From: Psychrobacter sp. JCM 18901
Lineage (GTDB): Bacteria; Pseudomonadota; Gammaproteobacteria; Pseudomonadales; Moraxellaceae
Length of the DNA stretch: 64,000 nt
NCBI RefSeq assembly: GCF_000586435.1
Contig: NZ_BAWH01000001.1
Span: 434,001 to 498,000, forward strand
Direction: 5' to 3'
In this document: one piece after another, positions 1 through 9,416 of the stretch
Layout of the letters: each line of letters opens with the position of its first letter
Position numbering within the stretch: position 1 is the first letter of the stretch
Program-made: the position numbers and the translations under genes
The notes under the pieces: model-generated
Database searches by the model: none
Seen by the model: only the letters and a program-made list of their open reading frames with translations
What the model was told of the DNA's origin: nothing

Positions 1-957
1 GCACAGTTCTTCTTAAACCAGCTGCTGGCAAATGGTACGACGAGCGCCATGGTGTTTTCTACCAGTCATCCTGAATCAGTGAGCGCATTTTTTTACGGAA
101 AGTCACAAGCTCAATACTCGTATGATCACGGGTAATGTCTTGATGGATCAAAATGCGCCTGATAATTTGTGTGTGCCTGCTGAGCAAGGCATTCGAGATA
201 CCCAGAACATCATTGATAACTGGCATGAGCGCGGCCGTCAGCATGTGGCGATTACCCCGCGCTTTGCTATTACTTCGACACCCAAGCAACTACAAATGGC
301 AGGTGAGCTGTATGCCAGTTACGAGAGTGTTTATCTGCAGACGCATCTAGCAGAAAATCATGATGAAATTGCCTTTGTAAAACAATTATATCCCAATCAT
401 AAAGGCTATCTCGATGTCTATGATACGATGGGATTACTGGGTCGACGCACCACCTTGGCACATGGTATTCACCTTGAAATATCTGAGTATGAACGCTTAC
501 GCGATACTGGTACGCAGATATCACACTGTCCGACGTCCAATCTGTTTCTGGGAAGTGGACTATTCGATTTACCCAAGACGTTAAGTTATACCGGTGTCAG
601 TATCGCCACTGACGTTGGAGCAGGGACAAGTCTGTCGATGCTGACGACTCTGTCAGAAGCGTATAAAATCCAACAACTACAAAGCAATCAACTATCCGCT
701 CATCAAGGCTATATCAAATTACTTTGGGTAATGCCCAGTCGCTATTATTGGACGATAAAATCGGTAACTTTATGCCAAATAAAGAAGCGGATTTTGTGGT
801 CATCGATATGGGTGCAACGGCATTGCTTGAGCGGCGTATGGCGCAGACCAAGACACTGGAAGAGCAGTTGTTTGTACTAATGATGCTGGGTGATGATAGA
901 GTAATTGATCAGACAGTCATCGCAGGCGTGAGTCGCTATCGTAAATCTACTGCTTAA
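1..957 (+). CDS. guaD: Guanine deaminase (5' end outside window; two frame breaks)
   Basis: Amidohydrolase-family guanine deaminase, converting guanine to xanthine and ammonia in the cytosol. Visible family motifs are TPRFAITST, the metal-site HLAEN, HCPTSNLFLGSGLF and ATDVGAGTS. The N-terminal metal-binding HxH lies upstream of the window. The frame breaks twice. At the T7 run (88-94), six T's rejoin NGTTSAMVF to RMITGNVLMD. Near 711-720 one base is missing before TLGNAQSLLLDD. The last part ends at the TAA at 955-957. It converges on the ureide operon and shares a bidirectional terminator with it. It supplies xanthine to the pathway, so the location is functional. The breaks are probably sequence errors. 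Confidence 0.9.
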
Positions 958-983
958 TAAATTAGCGAAAAATATGAATAACG

Positions 984-1021
984 AAAAAGCCCTGTTTATG
1001 TTAAACATAAACAGGGCTTTT
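984..1021. terminator. Bidirectional intrinsic terminator
   Basis: Perfect 38-base palindrome with GCCCTGTTTATG stem arms flanked by A5 and T5, placed between the convergent guaD and allA genes. It can terminate both. Confidence 0.9.
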
Positions 1022-1049
1022 ATCAGATTGATTTGTGCTTAATGACAGC

Positions 1050-1580
1050 TTAGTTGCATTCATCTTTTAACTCAATAGACACATGCCACTCCGTGATATC
1101 AATCTCATGACAGTTATTACCCTCGCCATTGATACGATCAATAACTAAGAAATCACTGTCACGCCCAAGCGCGAGTAGAGGGTGATGCCAGACATTAGCA
1201 TCGTACTGTACACCTTGGTGAGATTTCGCGTAAAACACTGCTAGGTCATCAGGCGACTGCGGCGGCACACCAGCTTTAGCAACTACGACGATATAGTCTT
1301 GGCCTTCCATAGATACAAATGCTTGTGTCCCAAGCGGATGATATTCCATGACCGAAAGGGCAATCGGATTCTCACGCTTTTTGGCTCGAAAGATACTCAT
1401 GCCAACTGCACCACCGTCTAGTTTACTTTCGGCAAGTGCATGATGACGAACCGCATAGCCATTATTGATCTCATAAGTATTATCAGCGGTTTGCTCATTA
1501 TCACTATAGCGCTCGATGACCGAGCCATAGGGGGCAAAGTTTGCCTTGGTCAAAGGCTTAGCCGTTAGTGTGACACTCAT
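1050..1580 (-). CDS. allA: Ureidoglycolate lyase
   Basis: 176 residues, the usual length for AllA, which splits ureidoglycolate into glyoxylate and urea. The family signatures [13 protein letters not shown], the cupin-like core and [16 protein letters not shown] are present, the latter carrying the His residues of the active-site barrel. It is the last gene of the minus-strand ureide operon. Its ATG overlaps the probable allantoicase stop as TAATG, so the two are likely translationally coupled. The frame is intact. Confidence 0.93.
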   Translation of the reverse strand: MSVTLTAKPLTKANFAPYGSVIERYSDNEQTADNTYEINNGYAVRHHALAESKLDGGAVGMSIFRAKKRENPIALSVMEYHPLGTQAFVSMEGQDYIVVVAKAGVPPQSPDDLAVFYAKSHQGVQYDANVWHHPLLALGRDSDFLVIDRINGEGNNCHEIDITEWHVSIELKDECN

Positions 1581-2711
1581 TATTCAGCCTCTTTGCTATC
1601 AATATCAGTACATTGTCAGTATTAGCCTCAGCAATTTTGCCATACACGCGTACACGGCTGATACCACCATCTGGGAAGATATTGACCCGAATATGGGTGA
1701 TAGGCTGGTCTATCTCAAGCTTATCTTTACTAAAAGTATGAACGTCGTCAGCATTGGTTTTTTTGCGGCTCAAGCAGGGTTTCCCAAAACATACTCTGAG
1801 TCACTAAAGTTTGCTCTGGTGTATTTGGTGAGTAGACGGCTTGGATCGATACTTTATCAGGATAGTTGCCTTTAAAGTGGGCAGTATCTATCTCGATGGA
1901 ATCAACGATACCTGCTTGACCTAACGCGATGATGCACCAGTCATTACCTGGCTCACGGCGACGGCGGGTCTCCCAACCATCACCCATATTAGGCGCTTTA
2001 GTTGGTAGTAGTAAATTACTAGCAGCACCAAAATGTGCATCGTTACTAGCAATCGCACGACCACCGTTTAACGCGCCAGCCAAGTCAAGCGTCTCGCCTT
2101 GTATGTTTAGGCTGGCATCAAGTTGGATATCACCATAGACACGTATTCGGGCAACGCCGCCATCTGGATAGATGTTTAAACGAATATGGGTCACCGTTGG
2201 CTCATGATCAATCTCGATAAGCTTATGATTGTGACCTTGCAACGGGGTCATACCCACTAGCGCCTGCCAATTTTTATTGTCCCAGTCTTCTTTGCTTAGA
2301 CTGGTAAGTTCAGTTTCATCTTGCTGCAGTAGCTCTGGCGCGTACAAGGCATCGACACTGGCGGAAGATGGGAAATTACCTGTAAAGTGACTGGTATCAA
2401 TATCGAGACCAGTCACTTTGGTTGGGCGCGCAAGCTGGATAACTAAATAATCGTAACCCAAGTGGCGCTTGCGACGAGTTTCCCAGCCGTCCATCCACTT
2501 ACCGTTGTCATCGAACTTACCCACGACAAAGATAGGCGCATCAGGATTTAGAATACGGCTTTTATCCGCAAAGAAATCATCGGTGGCGAACAGTGATTTT
2601 GCACCCAAGCGACTGTCAGCGACGTTTGATTTTTTTGGTAAATGCTGGCAGGGTATCAGGTAGATTATTTGCGGAGATAATTTGTCCAACTTCTGAAGTG
2701 TGTTGACTCAC
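1580..2711 (-). CDS. alc: Allantoicase (reads broken by indels)
   Basis: Allantoicase hydrolyses allantoate to ureidoglycolate and urea. The protein has two homologous beta-sandwich repeats, each with DGWETRRKR- or [13 protein letters not shown] and [12 protein letters not shown] / [12 protein letters not shown] signatures. I place the start at the GTG at 2711-2709, preceded by an AAGGA ribosome site. T7 at 2630-2636 must be six to join PAFTKK to [12 protein letters not shown]7 at 1758-1764 must be six to join EPQK to [10 protein letters not shown] missing base near 1607-1611 would restore a hydrophilic tail and a TAA overlapping the allA ATG. As it stands, the last frame runs on to 1558. The gene is surely allantoicase; its exact ends are inferred. 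Confidence 0.88.
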
Positions 2712-2831
2712 AATGATTCCTTTTTTTAATAATGGTGTTTATTAATAACGTATGGCTTATTTTATATATTAATCTATGCCAATTCGCACTCGCTCAGCTA
2801 AGCAGAACGAGTACTAGGACGATAGCCTAGC

Positions 2832-3813
2832 TTACATCCAGTTGGAAGTATTGTCTGACGTGGCAGGATGGTTTTCATACCAGTGCTTGGCGATATCATC
2901 ACGGCGGCATATCCATACGTCGGGCTTAGCGGTGATATATTGCAAAAATTGTTTTAGCGCTTTGATGCGTCCTGCACGCCCGATAATGCGACAATGCAAG
3001 CCAATAGTCAGCATTTTAGGGGTGTGTGCGCCTTCTTCGTATAAGGTGTCAAAGCTGTCTTTGAGATATTGATAAAATGGTTCAGCGTGGGTGAATCCTG
3101 GGCTAGAAGAAAAACGCATGTCATTGGTCTCGAGGCTATAAGGTATGACCAAATGCGGCTTGCGCGTGATCAGATTGCCATCTTGGACCTTTACATTGAG
3201 CCAATATGGTAACTCATCACCGTACGAGTCAGAGTCATAGGTATAGCCACCTTGTTCAGCGACCAGTTCACGAGTATTTGGACTATCGCGTCCTGTATAC
3301 CAACCAAGAGGTTGGCCACCGAGCATGCGTTTAAATATTTGGGTGGCACAGCGAATGTGTTCGCGCTCAGTCTCACGGTACATATCCTGATAAGTGATCC
3401 AGCGTAAACCATGACTGGCAATCTCATGACCATCTTCTAATACACGCTCGATGATATGCGGGGTCTTTTCAGCAGCGGCGGCACAGGTAAACGTGGTGAT
3501 AGGAATACCATAATCTTTAAAGACATCTAACACACGCCACACGCCGACACGGCTACCGTACTCAAAAGCAGATTCAATAGACTGGTGACGGTTGTTAAAT
3601 TCTGGCGTGCCTAAAATATCAGACAAAAAAACGCTCTGATTGTCCATCGCCATGGATGACGCTATTTTCTGCACCTTCTTCGATGTTTAATACAAACTGT
3701 ACGGCGATTTTTGCGCCACCTGGCCAGTTCGCTTTTGGTGGATTGCCAGCGTAGCCTTTTAGGTCACGAGGATATGTGCTCAGATCAAAGTCACTGGTAA
3801 TTTTTTTGCTCAT
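2832..3813 (-). CDS. puuE: Allantoinase PuuE, polysaccharide-deacetylase type (one frame break)
   Basis: Metal-independent allantoinase of the carbohydrate esterase 4 fold, opening the allantoin ring to allantoate. The N-terminal frame begins MSKKITSDFDLSTYPRDL and has the family NWPGGAKIAVQFVLNIEEGAE. The second frame carries the SRVGVWR, GHEIASHGLRW, GWYTGRDSPNTR and LHCRIIGRAGR motifs. An A7 run at 3625-3631 breaks it; six restores SERFLSDILGTPEFNNRH. The corrected length of about 326 residues is a little above the typical 300-310. It sits between alc and puuD on the same strand. The biological role is well supported by both sequence and neighbours. Confidence 0.92.
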
Positions 3814-3894
3814 TATTTATGTTCCTATATCGGTTAGAGCCTGAAATATTTGTTTGAATATTGCTCATAAAGGACAGTTATTTTTTATCACAAA

Positions 3895-5249
3895 TTAAAG
3901 TGATGATGCATAGGCCACGAGTTGTTGGCGCTCGGCATCCGTCAACTGAGTAATATTACCAAGCGGCATATAGCCAGTTTGTACCGCAGTGACGATTTTC
4001 GCTTTATGTATTTTTAGGTCTTCTGGTGTCTGCAAAATGATTCCTGCTGGCGGTGCGGCGAAGCCTTGCTGTGTTGGCTGCACCGCATGACAGGTGCTAC
4101 AGCGCGTATGCACGACATCCATCATGGCGTCATCTGCTGACGCGCTCACTGGTACGGCTTCAGCAATAGCGGCATCATTGTTAACGCTATTAGTAGCATT
4201 ACTATTAGAATTGGTATTAGCGTTAGCAACAGTATCAGTGTTTGAGTCAGTAGTCGCGCTCGTAGCTGGCGGCGTGCTATCAGTTGTCGTAGGTGCTACT
4301 GAGGCAGTAGCAGGCATTGCAGGCGCTGGCTCAATCGGCTCAGGTCGCATCCAGATAATTAATAATACAGTTAATACGGCTGGAATAACCAAGTAGCGTG
4401 GTTTTTTATGACCCAAATGCTTTTGGTTAAAGTAATGACGCGCAGTCGCGGTAATGATACCGACGAAGACCAATACCAACCAACCTTTTTCATGAGCATA
4501 CATCATTGGGTAATGGTTGCTGATCATGGTAAAAATCAGCGGTAGGGTAAAATAGTTATTCATCAGTGAGCGATTTTTGGCTTGTAATGCCAATTCAGCC
4601 ACTTCTTTACCCGGTTTTTCGCCGCGCCGCACACAGTCAACGAGCGCACGCTGAGCTGGCATAATACCGAAGAATACGTTACCTACCATCACCGTGCCCA
4701 AGATAGCACCGATATGTATAAATGAGGCGCGATCACTAAATAGCTGGTAAGAACCCCAGCTCGCGATGACCAGTAAGATAAAAATTAGCGTACTAAAGAT
4801 AAACGCGTTTTTACCCAAATGACTGCGCACGATTACTTCATAAATGAAGTAACTACCAAATAAGAAAAGCAAGCTGGTAGCAATGGCACCGATACTAGTA
4901 AAAGGTACTTTGCTTGGGTCAATTAGGTAGGCAGTTGCATTGGCATAATAGACGATAGACATCATCGCCGCACCCGTCAGCCAAGTGGTATAAGCTTCCC
5001 ATTTAAACCAATGTAGCGTCTTTGGCATCTCTTCTGGTTCGAGTTTGTATTTGGCAATTTCATAAAACCCGCCGCCATGGACAGCCCAAAGATCACCTGA
5101 AATGCCTTTGTCTGTTTTCCACTGTGGCGGTTTGCGTAGCTTAGATCTAGCCACACAAAATAAAACGATGCACCAATCCATGCTACCCCAGCGATAACAT
5201 GAAACCAGCGGAAAAATAAACTCAACCATTCGAGAAGATAGGCGCCCAT
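3895..5249 (-). CDS. puuD: Membrane urate oxidase PuuD with C-terminal cytochrome c (one frame break)
   Basis: About 452 residues. The first half is the multi-span urate hydroxylase domain (DUF989 type), starting MGAYLLEWLSLFFRWFHV and containing AWIGASFYFVWLD and LWAVHGGGFYEIAKY. Next comes a linker rich in Ala, Thr, Ser and Asn (about residues 300-365), then a class I cytochrome c domain with a CSTCH haem motif and a distal Met in YMPLGN. The known family oxidises urate to 5-hydroxyisourate and passes electrons to the respiratory chain. A missing base near 5138-5141 splits the frame just after FVWLD. The gene sits directly upstream of puuE and downstream of uraH. Confidence 0.92.
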
Positions 5250-5360
5250 GTAATAAATGTCCTTTAATATGACAGTGTCTTAATAAAATGTCTTGGTAAT
5301 TTCTTTTGATAGTATTTCTTGCAAGCTAAAAACAAAGCAGAGAGCTAAACAGCACCAAAG

Positions 5361-5729
5361 CTACGATCCGCGATAAGTGCTATAGCCGTGCGCACTAAGC
5401 AGAAGCGGCACGTGATAATGACTGGCATCGTTTACTACAAAGTCGATAACCACTTGCGGGTAAAATGCTGTTAGCTGCTGAGCATCAAAATAAGACTGAG
5501 TATCGAACGTTACGGTATAGCGGCCAATATTTAGCTGACGCTCTGTGCTATCGATAGCTGTATCAAACTGCCAAGCGTCTGGTGTGACACGGCCATCACT
5601 ATTGGTTGTACCATGCGCTAGTAATGTGGCGACACCATTGTCTTGTACGCGGTGTAAGGTAACGGCGACATCAGCCGCAGGTTTGCCAAGATGAGTGTCT
5701 AAGATATGTGATGATAGGGTGGCAGACAT
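5361..5729 (-). CDS. uraH: 5-hydroxyisourate hydrolase (transthyretin-like)
   Basis: 122 residues of the transthyretin-related family, which hydrolyses 5-hydroxyisourate to OHCU after urate oxidation. It begins with the conserved SSHILDTHLGKPA segment (active-site His) and ends with the diagnostic C-terminal YRGS tetrapeptide. HYHVPLLLS supplies the second conserved His strand. No signal peptide is present, so it is cytosolic. It lies between uraD and puuD on the same strand, matching pathway order. The frame is intact. Confidence 0.95.
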   Translation of the reverse strand: MSATLSSHILDTHLGKPAADVAVTLHRVQDNGVATLLAHGTTNSDGRVTPDAWQFDTAIDSTERQLNIGRYTVTFDTQSYFDAQQLTAFYPQVVIDFVVNDASHYHVPLLLSAHGYSTYRGS

Positions 5730-5794
5730 AATGCTTCCTTTAAATTTGTGAGAAATATAAATCGGGTTAAAATACTAGCCTAACTCTGCGACTA

Positions 5795-6328
5795 CTATTT
5801 GGTTGTCGAAGCATTACCTAGCAATTTATTTAAACGTAGACGCGTAATTTTATTTTGCTCAGCGGCTGCATTGAGCAGTTCAGTGGCACGATCATTAGGC
5901 AGGCGCGCTAATAACAGATCCAGCATTTGCTGCGCGCTTTTACCCGTCGCAAAGACAATAAAAATAAAACCAAATTTATCGAGATAGTCTCGATTGCCTT
6001 TGGCAAGTGCTTTGAGCACCTCATCTGCTGCATCGTTAGCCCCTGATTGTTCGTGTGCAGCGTTACTTTGTGTGTTGCGGTATTTTTCTTTTAGAGATGC
6101 CACGTTACCGATTTGCGGATGCCCATCAAACGCTTCTAATAGGCTAGCCTCATCGTTTTGTACTTTGTCCCAGATAGCGTCGCTACTTGCTAACAGTACA
6201 TCAAAGTCTGCAAAAGGGCGGGCGACTGCAAGTTTATAGGCCCATCTTTTACTGGTGCAGCAAGTCAATAGCTGAGCGATGGCGACTTCTTGTGATAGGT
6301 CGTTGAATTGCGCTAAGGTTAAGCTCAC
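5795..6328 (-). CDS. uraD: OHCU decarboxylase
   Basis: 177 residues, normal for 2-oxo-4-hydroxy-4-carboxy-5-ureidoimidazoline decarboxylase, which yields S-allantoin. The family signature EAFDGHPQIG (catalytic Glu/His region), an all-helical profile and the FGFIFIVFATGKS segment are present. It is the first gene of the minus-strand ureide operon (uraD-uraH-puuD-puuE-alc-allA), so the operon promoter should lie in the long intergenic region ahead of it, which contains a RutR-type palindrome. The frame is intact. Confidence 0.94.
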   Translation of the reverse strand: MSLTLAQFNDLSQEVAIAQLLTCCTSKRWAYKLAVARPFADFDVLLASSDAIWDKVQNDEASLLEAFDGHPQIGNVASLKEKYRNTQSNAAHEQSGANDAADEVLKALAKGNRDYLDKFGFIFIVFATGKSAQQMLDLLLARLPNDRATELLNAAAEQNKITRLRLNKLLGNASTTK

Positions 6329-6884
6329 GATGACATCCTTTTCTAATAGGGTAGCCCGTTATCTGTATTGGGCGATAAATGTTTGATAGAGGTTTATACC
6401 TTATGATTATTTGCATAAACTTATAGGTACAAGCAGTAATTTTGATAAGTAGCGGTTGCTTCAGCTTCATAGATGATTTGATTAAGCTAGCAGCTATTAA
6501 TTGGCTTGAAAACAAAAGCCAGTAATCTATGTGTTCGTAGTCAGACCTTTAGCGCTTATATACGCTTTGCATAATTTCAAGTTATAGTGAACTGACAATA
6601 TGAAACAGATTTGCTAAGGAAACACTGATATTTTAGCCGTCCAAAACGTATGGCAAGAAGTGATTAATGACGGCGTAATTGATTTACAGTTCCCATTTTG
6701 CTAAAACCTGACTAATTGGTCAACTGTTTTATGCGAAATATTTTTATTTAACAGGTTATGCTGATCAAATCTATGTATTTATACAAGAATACACAGCAAA
6801 ATATAGCGACTATTTTGTCGAACCTGTCTCTTAAAGTGAGATACCACTGCTATGGCTCAAAATAATCAAAAGGAAGAAACCTCA
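6329..6884. other. Divergent control region between uraD operon and regulator
   Basis: About 550 bases without a convincing gene. They separate two divergent transcription units and must hold both promoters. The region contains the RutR-type palindrome listed separately. I could not assign -35/-10 boxes with confidence. Confidence 0.6.
6708..6723. promoter_or_regulatory. RutR-type operator palindrome
   Basis: The 16-mer CTGACTAATTGGTCAA matches 12 of the 14 fixed positions of the published E. coli RutR box, TTGACCA-NN-TGGTCAA. It lies about 160 bases upstream of a RutR-like TetR gene and about 380 bases upstream of uraD. The match is seen in the sequence; its use as an operator is inferred. 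Confidence 0.6.
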
Positions 6885-7516
6885 GTGACTGATACGCCTC
6901 GCACCGTAGCCAACAAGCCATTCGCGCACAGAACCAAGCGCTTATCTTAGCGGCAGCTGAAGAAGAGTTTGTGCTCCAAAGCTATCGCGGTGCTACGATG
7001 CAGGGTATTGCCGATAGAGCAGGCTTGCCTAAAGCTAATGTTCACTACTACTTTAAAAACAAAAAGAATCTCTACATGGCAGTGCTGCGTTCGATCATTC
7101 AAGAATGGAACGAAGGTTTGGTAACCATTACAGTAGATAGCGACCCAAAAACAGTCATCGAAAAATTCGTCCGTACCAAGCTACATCAAGCCTTTGTCAA
7201 TCCAAGTCGCCATAAATTGTTTGCGATTGAAGTTATCGGCGGCGCACCGCATTTGCATGAATTTATGTCCACTACGATGAAGGAGTGGGTACACGATAAA
7301 GCACAGGTAATGAAAGAGTGGCACAAGCAAGGCAAAATTGGGATTACTGATCCTCTCCAACTACTGATTTTGATTTGGGCGACTACCCAACGTTATGCTG
7401 AATTTGAGATTGAAATCGTTGGATTGATGGATAAGACATCATATGACGCAGCAGATGAAGCGCGTGCGGCAGACTTTCTGGTGCCCTTTATTTTAAAAGG
7501 CTGTGGCCTTGAATGA
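6885..7516 (+). CDS. RutR-like TetR-family regulator (one frame break)
   Basis: TetR repressor with an N-terminal helix-turn-helix (MQGIADRAGLPKANVHYYFKNK) and a RutR-type ligand-binding C-terminal half (AIEVIGGAPHLHEFM, RYAEFEIEI). I choose the GTG at 6885 because AAAGGAAG stands 8 bases upstream. The ATG at 6852 is in frame but lacks a ribosome site. The frame breaks at about 6917, where one missing G would restore NKAIRAQNQALILAAAEEEF. RutR in E. coli senses uracil and controls pyrimidine and purine catabolism. Here the regulator sits inside the urate-degradation block, so purine or ureide control is inferred. The effector is unknown. Confidence 0.85.
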
Positions 7517-7527
7517 TAACAAGATAG

Positions 7528-7575
7528 CTATTTGACAAGGTTCCTATTTGACAGGGTGTCTATTTAATAAGTCAG
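7528..7575. repeat. Short 16-base tandem repeat
   Basis: Three imperfect copies of a 16-base unit beginning CTATTT(GACA) start at 7528, 7544 and 7560, just after the regulator stop. Copies one and two share CTATTTGACA; copy three is diverged. Function unknown. Confidence 0.5.
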
Positions 7576-7591
7576 GTGCTTAATCAGCGAA

Positions 7592-7622
7592 GTGCACAGA
7601 TTGTTTCTATTTTTCTGTGCAC
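7592..7622. terminator. Hairpin between convergent genes
   Basis: An 8-bp stem GTGCACAG/CTGTGCAC with a 15-base loop lies between the convergent regulator and permease genes. No clean T-run follows on either strand, so the terminator role is tentative. Confidence 0.4.
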
Positions 7623-7674
7623 CTCGTTTACGGCGAAACACTTCGATATGTTCAACCCTAGCTTGTGTTTAGCA

Positions 7675-9080
7675 TTAAGCGACTTCCTGAGTTGGTTCTA
7701 AACCGTCTTTAGCATGCTGTGCTTTGGTATCAAACTCGATGCCATAGTTTTTGGGTAAAATCATATCAAGGGTGATAGCCACAATCCCTGCCATCGTTAC
7801 CGCTGAGCCAAAGATATTCTGAAAGAACTGCGGCGTTTGTGACAGTACGTCAGGGACAAAGGCGATACCCGTTGCCAGACCCAGTGAGGTGGTAATGATT
7901 AAGACATTACGATGCGTAAATTGCACGGTAGATAAGATACGAATACCAGCAGTCGCTACCGTCGCAAACATCAGTAGCGTGACGCCGCCAACGACAGGCT
8001 TCGGTAACTGCGTAAAAATAGCACCAAGGACAGGGAATAGCCCCATCAGGCATAAGAGGCCGCCAACATAGAAACCCACGTAGCGACTGGCAATACCCGT
8101 CATTTGGATCACACCGTTGTTTTGGCTAAAGGTTGTCACAGGGAAGGTATTGAATACCGCCGCAATCAGAGAGTTAACACCATCTCCTAGTACGCCGCCT
8201 TTGATGCGTTTCTCATAGAGAGGGCCTTTGATCGGTTCACCTGATATCATCGAGGTAGCTGTCAAATCGCCTGAGGTCTCGATACTGGTAATAATGTACA
8301 TAAAGGCAATGGGAATAAATGCCTGCCAATCAAAACCAAAACCATATTTGAAGGGAATGGGAACGGTGAAAAAATCCGCTTCAGACACCAATGAAAATCA
8401 ATGCGCCCCATAAATACGGCAGCGAGCAAGCCTAACATCAGACCGATAAAGATAGCATTTGAGCGAACAACCTTATTGTTAATAATGCTAATGAGCACCA
8501 CACTGACGAGTACGCCACCACCTAAGAGTAGGTTTGGAATACTACCGAAATCCTCAGCACCAAACCCACCTGCCAAATCAGTGAGACCTACCTTTGTTAG
8601 GGACAAACCAATCGTGACAATCACACAGCCAGTAACAATAGGGCTCATAAATGATTTGAGTTTGGTGATAAATTGACTCAAAAATATCTCAACAAATGCA
8701 CCGAGAAACGACACACCAAAGATAACGGATAAAATCTCTTCAGGACTACCACCGCGGTTTTTTACTACAAATCCTGCTGTCAATACTGCCGCCAAAAAAC
8801 CAAAACTGGTGCCTTGCAGTGCCATAAGGCCAGAGCCGATGGGACCGATTTTTCGAGTTTGAATAAAAGTCGCTACCCCAGATACGATCAACGACATGCT
8901 AAGAAGATAAGGAATATGTTCCCCTAGACCTAAAGTGCCACCGATGATTAATGAAGGGGTAATAATACCAACGAAAGCAGCAAGTACGTGCTGTATGGCA
9001 CCTAAGAATGCTTTAATGGGGGTGGGACGGTCATGCAGTCTATACAGTAAATCGGTATTCGCTGGAACGTTTTCACTCAT
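7675..9080 (-). CDS. NCS2 urate/xanthine/uracil-type permease (one frame break)
   Basis: Nucleobase:cation symporter-2 protein of about 468 residues with multiple membrane spans. Family motifs are AIQHVLAAFVGIITP (the conserved QH), GLMALQGTSFGF in TM3 and SPIVTGCVIVTIG. The second frame continues from DFFTVPIPFKYGF through AFIPIAFMYIITSIETSGD. The break falls near 8391-8397, where one more A on the plus strand rejoins the frames. Its place beside the RutR-like gene and ureide operon suggests import of urate or xanthine, but substrate cannot be read from sequence. UacT, XanQ and XanP relatives are all possible. Confidence 0.88.
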
Positions 9081-9333
9081 GGTGGTTTCCTCCTAAAATA
9101 ACTGCTTAGCACCCGATTAACTGTAGATATCAGACAATGTGGTAGATCACGAGATCAAAGTCTTAACCCAATCCTTGACTTGTATTTTTTTGGTACTAGT
9201 GCGTTTACAGGTTTGTTACGAAGTAGGGAGGGTTAGGTAACATAGGAAGGTAGATCAAAGACGAGGGGTGCTGACTATTGAAAGTAAATAAGTACTAAGA
9301 TTTATTGTTATTTCTATTACTGTTTTTTTAATC
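9081..9333. other. Upstream region of the permease
   Basis: No gene seen. It holds the permease ribosome site (AGGAGGAAACC just before the ATG) and presumably its promoter. No clear RutR box was found here. Confidence 0.5.
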
Positions 9334-9372
9334 AAAAAAAGCCCCAACCATAACGACTATGATTGGGGCATT
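9334..9372 (-). terminator. Intrinsic terminator after tolB
   Basis: Stem GCCCCAATCATA / TATGGTTGGGGC with one mismatch, followed on the minus strand by T7. It ends the tolQRAB transcript directly after tolB. Confidence 0.85.
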
Positions 9373-9416
9373 TCAATTTTGCTTGCTTAATATTTATTCC
9401 ACTATAACCAAAATTG

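Noticed and set aside
6249..6515. 88-residue frame across the uraD promoter region
   Set aside because: Overlaps the uraD start and has no family resemblance or plausible start signal.
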